DNA from: CAYFZO01 sp965223735 | GTDB lineage: Bacteria; Pseudomonadota; Gammaproteobacteria; Poriferisulfidales; Oxydemutatoraceae | Assembly: GCA_965223735.1 (NCBI GenBank) | Contig: OZ245010.1 | Location: 372,001-436,000 of the forward strand | Direction of reading: 5' to 3' | DNA length: 64,000 nt | Shown: positions 18,734 through 30,377 of the stretch, piece after piece | How the letters are laid out: every line of letters starts with the position of its first letter | Position numbering within the stretch: the stretch's first letter is position 1 | Position numbers and translations under genes: made by a program | The notes under the pieces: generated by a model | The model's input: the letters and a program-made list of their open reading frames with translations, nothing else | Told to the model about the DNA's origin: nothing | Databases searched by the model: none

Positions 18734-19702
18734 TCACTTCCGCAACTGCGGTTCGTGCGCGAGGTACCAGTCATAAGTCAAACGCAGCCCCCGCTCCAGA
18801 TCGATGCCCGGCGCCCATCCCAGGCGGCGCAACTTGCCGGTATCCATCACCTTTCTCGGCGTGCCGTCGGGCATTTCAGCGTTCCACTCAATCACGCCTC
18901 GATAGGCGACGATGCCCTTGATCATCCCGGCAAGCCGCCTGATGCTCAGGTCTTCACCGGGCCCGACATTCAGATGGGAGACCATCGGCACGACCACTTC
19001 ATCGAGGCGCTCCTTCGGCAGCCCCATCACGAACAGCGCGGCGGAGGCGAGATCATCGACGTGCATGAATTCTCGATACGCTTTGCCGCTGCCCCACAAT
19101 TCAACCGATGCCCGGTTTTCTGTCTTTGCCTCACGAAACTTCCGCATCATGGCGGGTATCACGTGACTGTCGGTCAGGTTGAAATTGTCTCCGGGGCCGT
19201 AAAGGTTGCACGGCATCAGCGAGCGAAAATCAGTGCCGTATTGACGGTTATATGATTCGCACAATTTTATGCCGGCAATTTTCGCAACCGCATAAGGCTC
19301 GTTGGTCGGCTCCAGCCTGCCCCCGAGCAGAGCCTCTTCGCGCATCGGCTGATCGGCGTGCCTGGGGTAGATGCAGGAACTCCCTAGAAACAGCAGCCTC
19401 GCGGCGTTGCACTTCCAAGCTTCGTGGATCACATTGGCTTCGATCATCAGGTTCTGATAGATGAACTCGGCGGGATAAACGTTGTTGGCGTTGATGCCAC
19501 CCACCTTTGCAGCAGCGACAAAGATGAATTCCGGCTCGTGTCGGCTGAAGAAAGCCGCGGTACTTTGGCGGTCGGCCAGATCGAGTTCCTGATGCACCGG
19601 TGTCAAAAGGTTCCGGTAGTCCCGCGCCTGCAATTCACGGAGAATTGCGGAGCCGACCATCCCGCGCGCACCGGCAACCAAGATGCGGTCATCCTTATCC
19701 AC
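18734..19702 (-). CDS. fcl: GDP-L-fucose synthase
   Basis: Short-chain dehydrogenase/reductase that epimerises and reduces GDP-4-keto-6-deoxymannose to GDP-L-fucose with NADPH. The N-terminal Rossmann motif is VAGARGMVGSAI (residues 9-20), with the catalytic Ser in LFLGSSCIYPRHADQPM and the Y-x3-K motif in YAVAKIAGIKLCESYNRQYG. Length 322 aa fits Fcl/WcaG. It lies 70 bp downstream of gmd, which supplies its substrate. The product would feed fucose-containing surface polysaccharide; no complete glycan locus is present here. Confidence 0.96.
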   Translation of the reverse strand: MDKDDRILVAGARGMVGSAILRELQARDYRNLLTPVHQELDLADRQSTAAFFSRHEPEFIFVAAAKVGGINANNVYPAEFIYQNLMIEANVIHEAWKCNAARLLFLGSSCIYPRHADQPMREEALLGGRLEPTNEPYAVAKIAGIKLCESYNRQYGTDFRSLMPCNLYGPGDNFNLTDSHVIPAMMRKFREAKTENRASVELWGSGKAYREFMHVDDLASAALFVMGLPKERLDEVVVPMVSHLNVGPGEDLSIRRLAGMIKGIVAYRGVIEWNAEMPDGTPRKVMDTGKLRRLGWAPGIDLERGLRLTYDWYLAHEPQLRK

Positions 19703-19772
19703 TGCACTGCGGGCCGGCGCGCCTCAGGCCGGCCTTCCTCTCAACCGTTGCAGCGTCACCCCGGCCATCGGT

Positions 19773-20843
19773 TCAACTCCCGCGCCGCTCAATATCTGCA
19801 AGGTCGGCCTGAACCATCTCTTCAATCAATTCTTCAATTGTCACTTTAGGTTCCCAGCCTAACTCCTTATTTGCTTTAGAGTAATCTCCTATCAATGTAT
19901 CCAGCTCGCTGGGCCGTAAATAACGCGGATCCACCCGGACGATGGTCTTCCCCGACCCCGTGTCCACCCCGACCTCCTCCGGTCCTTCACCCCGCCACTC
20001 GATGTCCATACCCGCTGCCGCAAACGCTTTTCCCGTGAACCAGCGAACCGTCTCCTTGCGCCCGGTCGCCAGAACAAAATCGTCCGGTTTTGGATGTTGC
20101 ATGATCAGCCACATTCCGTAAACATAATCCTTGGCGTGTCCCCAGTCTCTTTCCGCGTTGAGGTTGCCGATATAAAGACAATCCTGCATATCCCTGGAGA
20201 TCATGGCGGCGGCTTTCGTAACCTTCTTGCTGACGAAGGTCTCCCCCCGACGCGGCGATTCGTGGTTGAACAAAATGCCGTTGGAAGCATGCAGGCCGTA
20301 CGCCTCGCGATAATTGACCGTGACCCAGTAGGCATACAATTTGGCTGCCGCATAAGGCGAGGTCGGCTGAAAAGGCGTGCTCTCATTTTTAGGCTCCTGC
20401 GGGGAATTACCGTACATCTCGCTGCTCGAAGCCTGATAAAACCGGACCCTGTCTTTGAGATCGAGCAGGCGGATAGCCTCCAGCAACCTCAGGGTGCCCA
20501 AGGCGTCGGCGTTTGCGGTGTATTCGGCCATCTCAAACGACACGTGCACGTGGCTTTGCGCCGCCAGATGATAGATCTCAGCCGGTCGTATCTGCTGAAC
20601 CAAGCGAATGAGGTTGGTCGAATCGGTTGTATCGCCGTAATGCAGAATGAACCGCGTATCCGCCAGATGCAGATCCTGATACAGGTGGTCAACGCGATCC
20701 GTATTCAGCGACGAAGAACGGCGCTTGATCCCGTGCACGATGTACCCTTTCTCGAGCAGCAACTCGGCCAGGTAGGCGCCGTCCTGACCGGTGATGCCGG
20801 TGACCAGTGCGACTTTATCCGTCTGGTGTGATTTCCCGCTCAT
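19773..20843 (-). CDS. gmd: GDP-mannose 4,6-dehydratase
   Basis: Converts GDP-D-mannose to GDP-4-keto-6-deoxy-D-mannose, the first step towards GDP-L-fucose. Evidence: NADP-binding [19 protein letters not shown], the catalytic segment [11 protein letters not shown] with Thr/Ser and Glu, Y-x3-K in [20 protein letters not shown], and the [14 protein letters not shown] block typical of Gmd. I start at ATG 20843 (MSGKSHQ), giving 356 residues; the frame extends to 20930 but the extra residues are not family-like. It forms a two-gene unit with fcl. Confidence 0.95.
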   Translation of the reverse strand: MSGKSHQTDKVALVTGITGQDGAYLAELLLEKGYIVHGIKRRSSSLNTDRVDHLYQDLHLADTRFILHYGDTTDSTNLIRLVQQIRPAEIYHLAAQSHVHVSFEMAEYTANADALGTLRLLEAIRLLDLKDRVRFYQASSSEMYGNSPQEPKNESTPFQPTSPYAAAKLYAYWVTVNYREAYGLHASNGILFNHESPRRGETFVSKKVTKAAAMISRDMQDCLYIGNLNAERDWGHAKDYVYGMWLIMQHPKPDDFVLATGRKETVRWFTGKAFAAAGMDIEWRGEGPEEVGVDTGSGKTIVRVDPRYLRPSELDTLIGDYSKANKELGWEPKVTIEELIEEMVQADLADIERRGS

Positions 20844-20991
20844 TCTGACAAGGTTTGATCCCGCTCCCCGGGCAAAACCGTATATGCTAACGTAATTTCG
20901 CAGTAAAAGGCCAATGGAACCCCTCCTCAATCCGGCAAATGTCGCCTTTGCGCCGTCCCGCGTTCCGCTACTGTCTGGCGGAAGTAAAATT

Positions 20992-21084
20992 TGGCGGAGA
21001 GAGAGGGATTCGAACCCTCGATGGAGCTATAAACCCCATACTCCCTTAGCAGGGGAGCGCTTTCAACCGCTCAGCCATCTCTCC
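20992..21084 (-). tRNA. tRNA-Ser (anticodon GCU)
   Basis: Class II tRNA on the minus strand. The acceptor stem GGAGAGA pairs with TCTCTCC, the anticodon arm is CTCCC-CTGCTAA-GGGAG with anticodon GCT, there is a long variable arm, and the T-arm contains GGTTCGAATCC. The discriminator is G, and the CCA end is encoded (20994-20992). It lies 34 bp downstream of csrA, the same csrA-tRNA-Ser arrangement as in E. coli (serV). Confidence 0.97.
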
Positions 21085-21118
21085 ACGGAGCACGATTTAC
21101 CCGCCGCCAGCGCGACGA

Positions 21119-21319
21119 TCAACTGTAAGACGACGCGTCGCCGGTCTCTTCCCCCTTTTCCTGCCTTATCTTTTCATAAATCTCTTCGCGATGCACCGCA
21201 ACGTCCCTGGGGGCGTTCACCCCCAGCCGCACCTGATTTCCCTTGACCCCGAGAACAGTCACCGTTACCCGGTCGCCGATCATCAGGGTTTCCCCAATCT
21301 GCCTCGTCAGAATCAACAT
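21119..21319 (-). CDS. csrA: Carbon storage regulator CsrA
   Basis: Small homodimeric RNA-binding protein that controls translation and stability of many mRNAs by binding GGA motifs. The sequence [16 protein letters not shown] followed by [18 protein letters not shown] and [12 protein letters not shown] is unmistakable, including the RNA-contacting arginines R6 and the one in the VHREEI region. It has 66 residues from ATG 21319; an AGGAGG lies 6-7 nt upstream, so the longer in-frame extension upstream is not the real start. It sits between lysC and tRNA-Ser. Confidence 0.97.
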   Translation of the reverse strand: MLILTRQIGETLMIGDRVTVTVLGVKGNQVRLGVNAPRDVAVHREEIYEKIRQEKGEETGDASSYS

Positions 21320-21452
21320 ATCGCCCTCCTTTGGCGGGACCTGCCGCGCGGCAACCCCAATCCCTTCAATGAACTTCTGATTATAGCGAAAGCGGGCGCC
21401 GGCTGCTGAAAACCGCCGCCCGCCTGCAATCCTGTCTTTGCAATCGCGCCGG

Positions 21453-22685
21453 TCAGGCGCCGCCGGTCGCCGCGCTGAGGTCAAACGCTTTGTGCAGACA
21501 ACGCACGGCGAGTTCGAGGTTCTTCTCGTCTATGACCACCGACACCTTGATCTCGGAAGTTGAGATCATGTGAATGTTCACCGCGTTCTCGGCAAGCGCG
21601 GAAAACATTTTAGCGGCAATGCCGGCGTGCGAGCGCATACCGACGCCGACGAGCGACACTTTGACGATCTTGTCATTGCCGAAAACATCCCCCGCGCCGA
21701 GTTCGCCGGCGGTCTTCTTCAGGGTCTCGAGCGCCTGCTGATAATCGCGCCGGTGAACGGTGAAGGTGAAGTCAGCGGTGTTGTCGTGCACGCTGACGTT
21801 TTGCACGATCATATCGACTTCGATGTTCCTGTCGGCAATCGCGCCGAGGATCAACGCGGCGATGCCGGGTCTGTCGGGCACGCCGGTGATCGTCAGCTGC
21901 GCCTCGTCGCGATTGGGCGTGACGCCCGCGATTTTTACCTGTTCCAAGGTCGCCTCCTCGTAGGTGATCAAGGTTCCTCTTCCTTCCCGGAAAGTCGAGA
22001 GCACGCGCAACGGCACATTATACTTGCCGGCAAATTCAACCGCGCGTATCTGCAATACTTTAGAACCGAGACTCGCCATCTCGAGCATTTCTTCAAACGT
22101 GATTGAGTCGAGACGCCGGGCGGCCGGTTCGATGCGCGGGTCGGTGGTATAGACACCGTCCACGTCCGTGTAGATGCAGCATTCCTTCGCCCCGAGGGCT
22201 GCGGCGATCGCAACCGCGGTAGTGTCGGAGCCGCCACGCCCCAGCGTCGTGATGTTACCGGCCCGGTCGCTGCCCTGAAAACCCGCAATGATGATTACCT
22301 TGTCGGCGTCGAGGTGCCGGCGCATCGCGCCGCCTTCAATGTCGGTAATGCGCGCCTTGTTGAACTCGCTGTCGGTGTAGATGCCGGCCTGCGGCCCGGT
22401 CATCGAAACCGCCTCGACCCCATGCTTTTTCAGGGCGATCGCGAGCAACGCGATACTGACCTGCTCACCGGTCGCGAGCAATGCATCGAGTTCACGGCCG
22501 TTGCAGTGAGGGTTTATTTGTGCGGCCAGTCCTTCGAGCCGGTCGGTCTCGCCGCTCATCGCGGAAACGACGACTGCGATATCGCATCCCGCGCCTTTTT
22601 CGGCGGCAATTTTCTGCGCGACGTACTCGATGCGCTCGACCGAACCGATCGAGGTGCCGCCATATTTATGGACGACCAAGTTCAT
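21453..22685 (-). CDS. lysC: Aspartate kinase (monofunctional, feedback-regulated)
   Basis: Phosphorylates aspartate at the entry of the lysine, threonine, methionine and diaminopimelate pathways. The N-terminal KYGGTS motif (residues 8-13) and the [18 protein letters not shown] segment define the kinase domain. The C-terminal third holds two ACT domains ([19 protein letters not shown] and [22 protein letters not shown]), which bind lysine and/or threonine. Length 410 aa, the class II type. There is no fused homoserine dehydrogenase. It lies 71 bp after alaS in the recA-recX-alaS-lysC-csrA run. Confidence 0.96.
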   Translation of the reverse strand: MNLVVHKYGGTSIGSVERIEYVAQKIAAEKGAGCDIAVVVSAMSGETDRLEGLAAQINPHCNGRELDALLATGEQVSIALLAIALKKHGVEAVSMTGPQAGIYTDSEFNKARITDIEGGAMRRHLDADKVIIIAGFQGSDRAGNITTLGRGGSDTTAVAIAAALGAKECCIYTDVDGVYTTDPRIEPAARRLDSITFEEMLEMASLGSKVLQIRAVEFAGKYNVPLRVLSTFREGRGTLITYEEATLEQVKIAGVTPNRDEAQLTITGVPDRPGIAALILGAIADRNIEVDMIVQNVSVHDNTADFTFTVHRRDYQQALETLKKTAGELGAGDVFGNDKIVKVSLVGVGMRSHAGIAAKMFSALAENAVNIHMISTSEIKVSVVIDEKNLELAVRCLHKAFDLSAATGGA

Positions 22686-22756
22686 TACGTGAACGTCCTG
22701 TGAAAGATTAAAGGCGGCGCATTGTACATGACGCCGTTGCGTCGACGGTGCCGTGG

Positions 22757-25351
22757 CTATCGGGTTTGTGAACGCACCCAGTCGGGTACCCGATCGAGTG
22801 CGGCGTCAAGCATTGCGGGATCATCGCCGCCGGCCTCCGCCATATCCGGGCGTCCGCCGCCTTTGCCGCCGACCTGCCCGGCAACAAAATTCACCAACTC
22901 CCCGGCTTTGACCCGGTCGGTCAGGCTTTTCGTCACACCCGCAACCAACCGCACTTTCCCGTCTTCAACCGACGCCAGCACGATCGCCGCCCTGCCCAGT
23001 TCGCTCTTCAGGCCGTCGAGCATCGCACGCAACGACCGGCGGTCACCGCCATCGACACGGGTCGCTAACACTTGCACGCCGTTGATTTTTTGTGCCTGTG
23101 CCTTGAGACTCCTGCCCTCCCCGTGCTTCATCCGCGACTCAGCTGCCTTCAACTGCTTCCTGAGTGATTTATTGTCCCTGATCAACTGCCGCATTTTTTC
23201 ACCCAATTCCTCCTCGCCGACTTGCAGCAGGCCGCGGATCTCACTGAGGCGGCGGGCGGCATCGCTTAAATAACGGCAGGCGACTTCACCGGTCAGTGCC
23301 TCGACGCGGCGCACACTGGCGGCGACACCGGTCTCGGCGATGATCGTGAACACGCCGATATCGCCGGTGCGCGCAACGTGCGTACCGCCGCACAGTTCCA
23401 CCGAAAAGTCTCCCACCGTCAATACGCGCACTTCGTCGCCGTATTTCTCCCCGAATAGCGCAACTGCGCCGCGCTTGTCTGCATCGTCTCTCGCCATGAT
23501 CTCGGCCGTCGCCTCGGCGTTATTGCGAATCCAGCCGTTGACCAGCGCCTCAATCGCGCGCAGTTCATCAGCCGCAACCGGACTGTCGTACGAGAAATCA
23601 AAGCGCAGACGATCTTCGGCGACCAATGAACCTTTCTGGCTCACGTGCGCGCCGAGCACCTGCTTCAGCGCCGCGTGCAACAGGTGCGTCGCGGAATGAT
23701 TGAGCACGATGCTCGCGCGCCGAGCCGCGTCAACTTTTGCGTTTACACGGTCGCCGACGGCGATGCATCCGCGCTCGACCGTGCCGATATGCTTATGCGC
23801 AACACCCTGCTTTTGCGTGTCGTTTACTTTGAATTCGCCGCCGTCGCCGCTCAAAACGCCGGTGTCGCCGACTTGCCCGCCGGATTCGGCATAAAACGGT
23901 GTGTCGTCGAGTATGACCATTGCATCGGCTCCTTGATCCGCGGCGTCAACCGCCTCGCCGCCGACGAAGATCTGGCGCACCGCCGCCTGTTGGCACGTCG
24001 TCTCATAACCGCTGAACCGCCCGCCGCCCTCGACTGCGAGCGCATCGTCCGCCCGCCCCGAAAAGCGATGCGCGTCGCGTGCCCTGCCCTGCTGCTGCCT
24101 CATTAGCGCCTCAAAGCCCTCGACGTCGAGTTCCAGCTCGCGCTCACGCGCGATGTCATTCGTCAGATCCAGCGGAAAGCCGTAAGTGTCATACAACTTG
24201 AACGCCACTTCGCCGGTGATTACCTTGCCCGAGATATGCGCAAGGTCGTCTTCGAGGATCCGCAACCCGGTTTCGAGCGTATCGGAGAAACGTTCCTCCT
24301 CCTTTTTCAACACTGTGGGCATCTGCTGTTCAAACAGTTCGGGGTAGGTGCCGCCCATCACCTGCTGCAATGGTTCGACCAGGCGGTAGAAGAACGGCCT
24401 GCGAATACCGAGGCGGTGGCCGTGGCGCACGGCGCGGCGAATGATGCGCCGCAGCACATAACCGCGCCCCTCGTTTTCCGGGCGCACCCCGTTGGCGATC
24501 AGAAAGCTGCAGGCACGAATGTGGTCGGCGATCACTTTCAACGCCGGCAGATCGGTATCATCAGTGCCGGCGATCTCGGCGGCGCGGCGGATCAACCCCA
24601 GGAACAGATCGGTATCGTAGTTGCTGTGCACCCCCTGTATCACGGCGGCGATGCGCTCGAGCCCCATGCCGGTATCCACCGACGGCCGGGGCAACGGCGT
24701 CATCCCGCCGTCGCTGCCGCGTTCATACTGCATGAACACCAGGTTCCAGATCTCAACGTAGCGGTCGCCTTCAGCCCCTCCCGACCCGGGTGGCGCACCT
24801 TCGATGCCTTCGCCATGGTCATAGAAGATCTCGGTGCACGGACCGCACGGCCCGACATCGCCCATCGCCCAGAAGTTGTCGCCCGCACCGACACGGCTGA
24901 CGCGGTCGGCCGAAACGCCGATCTCTTTCAACCAGATCTTCTCGGCTTCAGTGTCTTCCTCAAACACCGTCACCCACAGTTTGTCCGGAGGCAGCCCCGC
25001 AACCCCGGTGATGAATTCCCACGCATAGACAATCGCTTCGCGCTTGAAATAGTCGCCGAAACTGAAGTTGCCGAGCATTTCAAAAAACGTATGGTGGCGG
25101 GCTGTATAGCCGACGTTTTCAAGGTCATTGTGCTTGCCGCCGGCGCGCACGCAGCACTGGCTGCTGACCGCGCGCGTGTAGTTTCTTTTTTCGCGCCCGA
25201 GAAATACTTCCTTGAATTGCACCATTCCGGCGTTAGTAAACAGCAGGGTCGGGTCATTCGCAGGCACCAGCGGGCTGGAGGGAACGACCATATGCTGCCG
25301 CTCCTCAAAAAAGCGCAGGAACTGCTCCCTGATGTCATTGCTGCTCTTCAT
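22757..25351 (-). CDS. alaS: Alanine-tRNA ligase
   Basis: Class II aminoacyl-tRNA synthetase charging tRNA-Ala. It starts [20 protein letters not shown] with motif 1 and [30 protein letters not shown]; motif 2 is around the [15 protein letters not shown] region. The editing domain carries the zinc motif [17 protein letters not shown] plus C and H in [16 protein letters not shown]. The C-Ala domain closes the protein with the glycine-rich [15 protein letters not shown]. Length 864 aa is normal. It is 78 bp downstream of recX. Confidence 0.98.
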   Translation of the reverse strand: MKSSNDIREQFLRFFEERQHMVVPSSPLVPANDPTLLFTNAGMVQFKEVFLGREKRNYTRAVSSQCCVRAGGKHNDLENVGYTARHHTFFEMLGNFSFGDYFKREAIVYAWEFITGVAGLPPDKLWVTVFEEDTEAEKIWLKEIGVSADRVSRVGAGDNFWAMGDVGPCGPCTEIFYDHGEGIEGAPPGSGGAEGDRYVEIWNLVFMQYERGSDGGMTPLPRPSVDTGMGLERIAAVIQGVHSNYDTDLFLGLIRRAAEIAGTDDTDLPALKVIADHIRACSFLIANGVRPENEGRGYVLRRIIRRAVRHGHRLGIRRPFFYRLVEPLQQVMGGTYPELFEQQMPTVLKKEEERFSDTLETGLRILEDDLAHISGKVITGEVAFKLYDTYGFPLDLTNDIARERELELDVEGFEALMRQQQGRARDAHRFSGRADDALAVEGGGRFSGYETTCQQAAVRQIFVGGEAVDAADQGADAMVILDDTPFYAESGGQVGDTGVLSGDGGEFKVNDTQKQGVAHKHIGTVERGCIAVGDRVNAKVDAARRASIVLNHSATHLLHAALKQVLGAHVSQKGSLVAEDRLRFDFSYDSPVAADELRAIEALVNGWIRNNAEATAEIMARDDADKRGAVALFGEKYGDEVRVLTVGDFSVELCGGTHVARTGDIGVFTIIAETGVAASVRRVEALTGEVACRYLSDAARRLSEIRGLLQVGEEELGEKMRQLIRDNKSLRKQLKAAESRMKHGEGRSLKAQAQKINGVQVLATRVDGGDRRSLRAMLDGLKSELGRAAIVLASVEDGKVRLVAGVTKSLTDRVKAGELVNFVAGQVGGKGGGRPDMAEAGGDDPAMLDAALDRVPDWVRSQTR

Positions 25352-25429
25352 TCTTTCACGGCGCTCCGCATTGCCCGGTCAACTCGCACAAGCCGCGTTG
25401 AACAAAGGCGCTGATACCCGCGCCGGGTA

Positions 25430-25912
25430 TCAGCGCTGTTCATCGGGAGACAGCGCCGCGTGAACGGTATCACCCGAAAACCCTCTGTAAAACAAATAAC
25501 TCCGGCGCTTCAGATAGCCTTTGTCGTCGGCAGGAAATTCATCGCCGAACTTCTTCCTGCAGCAACGGCGGGCACATTCAACCCAGTCTATTCCGGTTTC
25601 GGCCATGCCTTTTTCAATCTCCGATTCGTCGAAACCCTTGCGGTTCTTCAACTCCCATCGAATTCTGGATTGCCCGTATCCCCTGCGCTCGGCGCTCCTG
25701 ATGTAGTCGCTTATGAAACGCTCGCTCGACAGCAGTGATTCGCCTTCAAGTTGATCCAGCGCCTGCCTGATCTCGTCGTGCGAACAGCCTTTACTCCGCA
25801 ATTTGTTCTCAAGTTCCGTTCGAGTGTGTTCCCTTCGCGACAAGCAGGCGAGCGCTTCCATCCGGGCAGACGGTTTTTCACGCTTGCCGCGCATTCTCCT
25901 GCGCAGCGTCAT
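25430..25912 (-). CDS. recX: Recombination regulatory protein RecX
   Basis: Modulator that caps or inhibits RecA filaments. Composed of three-helix RecX repeats: [23 protein letters not shown], then [15 protein letters not shown], then [19 protein letters not shown] near the C-terminus. I use ATG 25912 ([10 protein letters not shown]), giving 160 residues; ATG 25894 is possible but its AGGAG is only 1-2 nt away. Either start lies inside the 3' end of recA, an overlap implying translational coupling. The frame extends further upstream antisense-like into recA and is not used. Confidence 0.88.
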   Translation of the reverse strand: MTLRRRMRGKREKPSARMEALACLSRREHTRTELENKLRSKGCSHDEIRQALDQLEGESLLSSERFISDYIRSAERRGYGQSRIRWELKNRKGFDESEIEKGMAETGIDWVECARRCCRKKFGDEFPADDKGYLKRRSYLFYRGFSGDTVHAALSPDEQR

Positions 25913-26957
25913 CAGCCGCCGTTGCCGACGCGCCCGCCTTTGCATCCGCACCATTGGCGCCATCGCGCGAGGGAAACAGTATTCCCCGCAAGGCCGCCTC
26001 GATCTCATCGGCGCTTTTCGCGTTTTCCTGCAAGTACGCGCGCGCGTTGTCCCTGCCCTGACCGATACGCTCGCCCCGGTAGGAGTACCAGGCGCCGGAT
26101 TTCTCAATCAGACCGTGCGTCACGCCGAGGTCGATCAGTTCGCCCAGCTTGCTGATGCCTTCACCGTAGCGGATCTCAAATTCCGCCTTGCGGAACGGCG
26201 GTGCCATTTTGTTCTTCACCACTTTCACGCGTGTCTCATTGCCGACGATTTCGTCGCCTTTCTTGATCGCGCCCGTGCGGCGGATGTCGAGCCGCACCGA
26301 CGAATAAAATTTCAGCGCGTTGCCGCCGGTGGTGGTCTCCGGGTTGCCGAACATCACGCCGATCTTCATGCGGATCTGGTTGATAAAAATCACCATGGTG
26401 TTCGACTTGGTGATGTTGGCGGTCAGTTTGCGCAACGCCTGCGACATCAGCCGTGCCTGCAAACCGACGTGGCTGTCGCCCATGTCGCCCTCAAGCTCGG
26501 CACGCGGCGTCAACGCCGCCACCGAATCGATCACGATCAGATCCACCGAACCGGAGCGGATCAGCATGTCGGTGATTTCAAGTCCCTGCTCGCCGGTGTC
26601 GGGTTGGGACAGCAGCAGATCACCAACGTTGACGCCGAGTTTTTCGGCGTAAGCCGGATCGAGCGCGTGTTCGGCGTCTATGAACGCCACTGTTCCGCCT
26701 GTTTTCTGGCATTCAGCCGTCACCTGCAAGGTCAATGTGGTCTTGCCCGAGGCTTCGGGCCCGAACACCTCGATGACCCGCCCGCGCGGCAACCCGCCGA
26801 TGCCGAGCGCCGCATCCAGCGCCAATGATCCGGTCGAGACCACTTCAATGTCGGCCAGTGTCTGCACGTCGCCCATGCGCATGACCGCGCCTTTCCCGAA
26901 TTGCCTCTCGATCTGAGACAACGCCGCCGACAACGCTTTTTTTCTGTCCTTATCCAC
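25878..26957 (-). CDS. recA: Recombinase RecA
   Basis: Strand-exchange ATPase and coprotease for SOS induction. Walker A is GPEASGKT at residues 66-73; the [14 protein letters not shown] block is the family signature. The flexible C-terminal tail is rich in Ala and acidic residues (after residue 330). Length 359 aa. An AGGAGG lies upstream of ATG 26957. It heads a run with recX, alaS, lysC and csrA. The 235-bp upstream gap does not contain an E. coli-style LexA box that I can see. Confidence 0.98.
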   Translation of the reverse strand: MDKDRKKALSAALSQIERQFGKGAVMRMGDVQTLADIEVVSTGSLALDAALGIGGLPRGRVIEVFGPEASGKTTLTLQVTAECQKTGGTVAFIDAEHALDPAYAEKLGVNVGDLLLSQPDTGEQGLEITDMLIRSGSVDLIVIDSVAALTPRAELEGDMGDSHVGLQARLMSQALRKLTANITKSNTMVIFINQIRMKIGVMFGNPETTTGGNALKFYSSVRLDIRRTGAIKKGDEIVGNETRVKVVKNKMAPPFRKAEFEIRYGEGISKLGELIDLGVTHGLIEKSGAWYSYRGERIGQGRDNARAYLQENAKSADEIEAALRGILFPSRDGANGADAKAGASATAADDAAQENARQA

Positions 26958-27057
26958 GCTCTTTCCTCCTCGTAATCATAATGACACGGCCACTGCCCGA
27001 TATCAGGCCGGCCCCGCCTCAAATATCGACTCGGATAACCGGCTGATTATCTCACAG

Positions 27058-27145
27058 AATGACCGCTCTATTAAAAGATATCGGTTCACGTCCAGCTTGG
27101 CATAACGACAGAAATCGGGGACACTCAACCCGATGAGCGGTCATA
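27058..27145. repeat. Inverted repeat in the recA-pncC intergenic region
   Basis: TGACCGCTC at 27060-27068 is repeated in inverted orientation as GAGCGGTCA at 27135-27143, with a 66-bp spacer. The left arm overlaps the region where a recA promoter could lie (minus-strand GATAAT near 27050). This could be a pair of operator half-sites or chance. The rest of 26958-27192 holds no ORF I would call. Confidence 0.35.
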
Positions 27146-27192
27146 ATTGAGCCGATGAACAACCCAAGCGGACGAATCAGGCGAATCAACGG

Positions 27193-27684
27193 TCAAGCGA
27201 GATAATCAAGCAGCCCCGCCAGCGCCGAACGTGCCGCATCAAAGCGCACCGCGTCACGTCCACCTTCAAAATGAAAGCGCCGCGCGGCGGGCTCGGCGCC
27301 ACGCTGGCGCCACGCGATCCATACCGTACCGACGGGCTTGGCCGCGCCGCCTCCGAACGGACCGGCGATACCGCTGACCGCCACCGCCACGTCGGCAGGT
27401 GCCACGCGCGCGAGCAAGCCGGCGGTCATTTCCAGCACCACCGCCTCGCTCACCGCACCGCAACGGAACAAAGTATCGGCACCGACCCCCAGCAATGCCT
27501 GTTTTGTCTCGTCGCTGTAGGTGACGATCGACGCCTCAAACCACGCCGAACTCCCGGCGCAGTCGCTGCACAGTTTGCCGACCCAGCCACCAGTACAGGA
27601 TTCAGCCGCGGCGAGGCGTAACCCGCGCGTCTCCAGCCACTCGGCCAGACGCGACAAATCCTTCTCGAATTGACCATCCTGCAT
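27193..27684 (-). CDS. pncC: Nicotinamide-nucleotide amidohydrolase (PncC, CinA C-terminal domain)
   Basis: Deamidates nicotinamide mononucleotide in NAD salvage. The CinA C-terminal-like family is recognised by LAAAESCTGGWVGKLCSDCAGSSAWFEASIVTYSDETKQALLGV and AVSGIAGPFGGGAAKPVGTVWIA. I start at ATG 27684 (MQDGQFEKDL), giving 163 residues like E. coli PncC; the frame is open to 27732, but that start would leave only 16 bp to mutS. The position directly upstream of recA is conserved in many Gammaproteobacteria. There is no CinA N-terminal domain. Confidence 0.93.
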   Translation of the reverse strand: MQDGQFEKDLSRLAEWLETRGLRLAAAESCTGGWVGKLCSDCAGSSAWFEASIVTYSDETKQALLGVGADTLFRCGAVSEAVVLEMTAGLLARVAPADVAVAVSGIAGPFGGGAAKPVGTVWIAWRQRGAEPAARRFHFEGGRDAVRFDAARSALAGLLDYLA

Positions 27685-27698
27685 ACTCACCGCGCTCG

Positions 27699-27704
27699 TA
27701 TAAT
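27699..27704 (+). promoter_or_regulatory. Candidate -10 element for mutS
   Basis: A perfect TATAAT on the plus strand, 44 bp before the mutS ATG. No strong -35 is found at 17 bp spacing; a TTGACC stands too far away (23 bp). The complement, TATTAT, could equally serve the divergent pncC. Confidence 0.35.
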
Positions 27705-27748
27705 AGCTAAACACTCGGCGATCAGGCGCCATCGGTCACACCAGCACT

Positions 27749-30355
27749 ATGCCGCAAACCAGTATAAGCCCCAGCATGCAGCAGTATCTGCGGATCAAGT
27801 CCGAATATCCGGACACCTTGCTGTTTTACCACATGGGGGATTTCTATGAACTGTTTTTTGACGACGCCAGGAAGGCCGCCAAACTGCTCGACCTGACGTT
27901 GACCACGCGCGGCCAGACCAACGCCAACCCCATCCCGATGGCTGGTATACCGGTACATTCGATTGAAAGCTACCTTGCAAAGTTAGTGCGCCTCGGCCAA
28001 TCGATCGCGATCTGCGACCAGATCGGTGATCCCAAAACTGCGCGCGGGCCAGTCGAGCGCAAAGTCGTGCGCGTATTGACCCCGGGCACCCTGACCGAGG
28101 ACAGTTTGCTCGACAAAACCCGCGACAATCTGCTCGCCGCCGTCTGCCTCAGCGGGAATACAATCGGGATTGCGGCGATTGAATTGAGCACCGGGCGCTT
28201 CATCGTCAAAGAAATCGGCAGTGACGCCGAAGAGTTGCAAAGTGAACTCCACCGCCTGCAACCCGCCGAAATCCTGATGCAGGAAGATACCGCACTGCCG
28301 TACCATCACCGCAACCTGCAAAAGCGCCCGCCGTGGGCGTTCGACAACGACACTTGTCGCCGCCTGCTGTGTGAACAGATGGAAGTGCAGAACCTGAGCG
28401 GCTTCGGTTGTGAAGACATGACTGCGGGCGTCTCGGCGGCGGGTGCGTTGCTGCAATACCTGAAAGAAACGCAGAAGTCGCTGTTGCCGCACGTCAAAAC
28501 CCTGAGCGTCGAGCACAGTGACGATTACCTGTATCTCGACTCGGTCAGTCGCGCCTGCCTCGAGATCGATCAGCCGCTGCTGAACCCGCCGGGCGACGCA
28601 AGCGACACGTTGATCGCGATCCACGACCTCACGACAACCGCCATGGGCGCGCGCTGTCTGCGCCGCTGGTTTGCACAGCCGCTGCGCGACCGCGCCGTTC
28701 TGGGGCAACGCTATATCATGATCGACAACCTGCTCACAGTCGCTGATCTGGACGGCCTGCGCGCCCTGCTGAAACAGTGCAGCGACATTGAACGCATTCA
28801 ATCGCGGCTCGCGCTCGGCAACGCCCGCCCGCGCGACCTCATCGGCCTGCGCGAAACCCTGCGCCGCACGCCCGACGTTAAAACACACCTCGCCTCACTC
28901 GACTGCGAACTGGCGCAGACCCTTGACCGACAGATCGGCTCCTACCTCGACATCGTCGAGCAGCTTGACCGCGCCATCAACGATGCACCGCCTGTCACCA
29001 TCCGCGACGGCGGTGTCATCAAGAACGGGTACGAACAGGAGCTCGATGAGCTGCACGCGATCATCCGGGGCGCCGACCGTTTTCTGCTTGAACTCGAACA
29101 GCGCGAACGCGCCCGCGTCGGCATCGCCAATTTGAAAGTCGGCTACAACCGCGTGCACGGCTATTACATTGAAATACCGAAATCGCAGACATACCGCGCA
29201 CCGGAGGAATACCGGCGCACGCAGACCCTGAAAAACACCGAGCGCTTCACGGTCCCCGAACTCAAGGAGTACGAGCAGAAAGCATTGACCGCGCGGGCGC
29301 GGGCGCTCGCCATGGAAAAGCGGCTTTATCAGGCACTGATCGAGAGTTTCCGCCCGCGCCTGCCGAGCCTGCAAACCTGTGCGCAGTCGCTCGCAACGCT
29401 CGACGTACTGGCGACGCTGGCCGTCTGCGCGAAACGCTACCGCTACAAACAACCGACACTGAGCGACGAACCCGGCATCCGCATCGTCGCCGGACGCCAC
29501 CCGGTCGTCGAACATGCCTCCGATATCGAGTTCATTCCCAACGACCTGACGCTCGATGATTCACGGCGCATGCTGATCATCACCGGGCCCAACATGGGCG
29601 GTAAATCAACTTATATGCGCCAGATCGCACACATCGTGCTGCTCGCGCATGTCGGCGCCTACGTGCCGTCAGATGAAGCCGTGATTGGCCCGATAGACCG
29701 CATCTTCACGCGCGTCGGTTCCTCCGACGACATCGCGTCGGGACGCTCGACCTTCATGGTCGAAATGACCGAGACCGCCAACATCCTGAACAACGCAAGC
29801 GCCAACAGCCTGGTGCTGATGGACGAGATCGGTCGCGGCACCAGCACCTTTGACGGACTGAGCCTGGCCTGGGCCTGCGCGTCGCACCTCGCCTGCGTAA
29901 ACCGCCCGTTCACCTTGTTCGCAACGCATTACTTCGAGCTCACGGCGCTCGCCGATGAACAGGCGACCGTTCTGAACGTGCATCTCGACGCGATAGAGCA
30001 TAAGGAAAAGATCATCTTCCTGCACAAGGTCAAGGAAGGCGCGGCGAACAAAAGTTACGGCATTCAGGTCGCTCGCCTTGCGGGTATTCCCGGTGAAGTA
30101 GTGGCACGGGCGCAACAAAAACTGGAACTGCTCGAATCACAACAATTGACACAGGGGAACGACGCAAAGCAACTGCCGCTTTCGTTGAACAACCACCCCT
30201 CTGCCGATCGGGCGCTGCCCGATGACCCCGCAGGCGCGTCCCCCGCGTCGCCGGTGCTCGATGCGCTGGCCGAGCTCGAGCCCGACGACATAACGCCCAA
30301 AGAAGCGTTGCAGGCACTGTACAAACTCAAACGGATGAACCCCCGGGACACCTGA
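27749..30355 (+). CDS. mutS: DNA mismatch repair protein MutS
   Basis: Mismatch-recognition ATPase. The mismatch-binding Phe-x-Glu is in GDFYELFF at F32-E34. The clamp and lever domains follow ([39 protein letters not shown]). The ATPase domain has Walker [10 protein letters not shown] near residue 615, and [30 protein letters not shown] and FATHYFELT. The C-terminal helix-turn-helix and the [19 protein letters not shown] beta-clamp/tetramer region are intact. Length 868 aa. It is divergent from pncC and converges on greA. Confidence 0.98.
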   Translation: MPQTSISPSMQQYLRIKSEYPDTLLFYHMGDFYELFFDDARKAAKLLDLTLTTRGQTNANPIPMAGIPVHSIESYLAKLVRLGQSIAICDQIGDPKTARGPVERKVVRVLTPGTLTEDSLLDKTRDNLLAAVCLSGNTIGIAAIELSTGRFIVKEIGSDAEELQSELHRLQPAEILMQEDTALPYHHRNLQKRPPWAFDNDTCRRLLCEQMEVQNLSGFGCEDMTAGVSAAGALLQYLKETQKSLLPHVKTLSVEHSDDYLYLDSVSRACLEIDQPLLNPPGDASDTLIAIHDLTTTAMGARCLRRWFAQPLRDRAVLGQRYIMIDNLLTVADLDGLRALLKQCSDIERIQSRLALGNARPRDLIGLRETLRRTPDVKTHLASLDCELAQTLDRQIGSYLDIVEQLDRAINDAPPVTIRDGGVIKNGYEQELDELHAIIRGADRFLLELEQRERARVGIANLKVGYNRVHGYYIEIPKSQTYRAPEEYRRTQTLKNTERFTVPELKEYEQKALTARARALAMEKRLYQALIESFRPRLPSLQTCAQSLATLDVLATLAVCAKRYRYKQPTLSDEPGIRIVAGRHPVVEHASDIEFIPNDLTLDDSRRMLIITGPNMGGKSTYMRQIAHIVLLAHVGAYVPSDEAVIGPIDRIFTRVGSSDDIASGRSTFMVEMTETANILNNASANSLVLMDEIGRGTSTFDGLSLAWACASHLACVNRPFTLFATHYFELTALADEQATVLNVHLDAIEHKEKIIFLHKVKEGAANKSYGIQVARLAGIPGEVVARAQQKLELLESQQLTQGNDAKQLPLSLNNHPSADRALPDDPAGASPASPVLDALAELEPDDITPKEALQALYKLKRMNPRDT

Positions 30356-30377
30356 CCGGCGCGATCAACCCGGTCAG
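30352..30377. terminator. Hairpin between convergent mutS and greA
   Basis: A perfect 8-bp stem CTGACCGG / CCGGTCAG (30352-30359 and 30370-30377) with a 10-nt loop spans the mutS stop and the greA stop. No U-tract follows on either strand, so if it terminates at all it is a weak or Rho-assisted bidirectional site. Confidence 0.4.
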
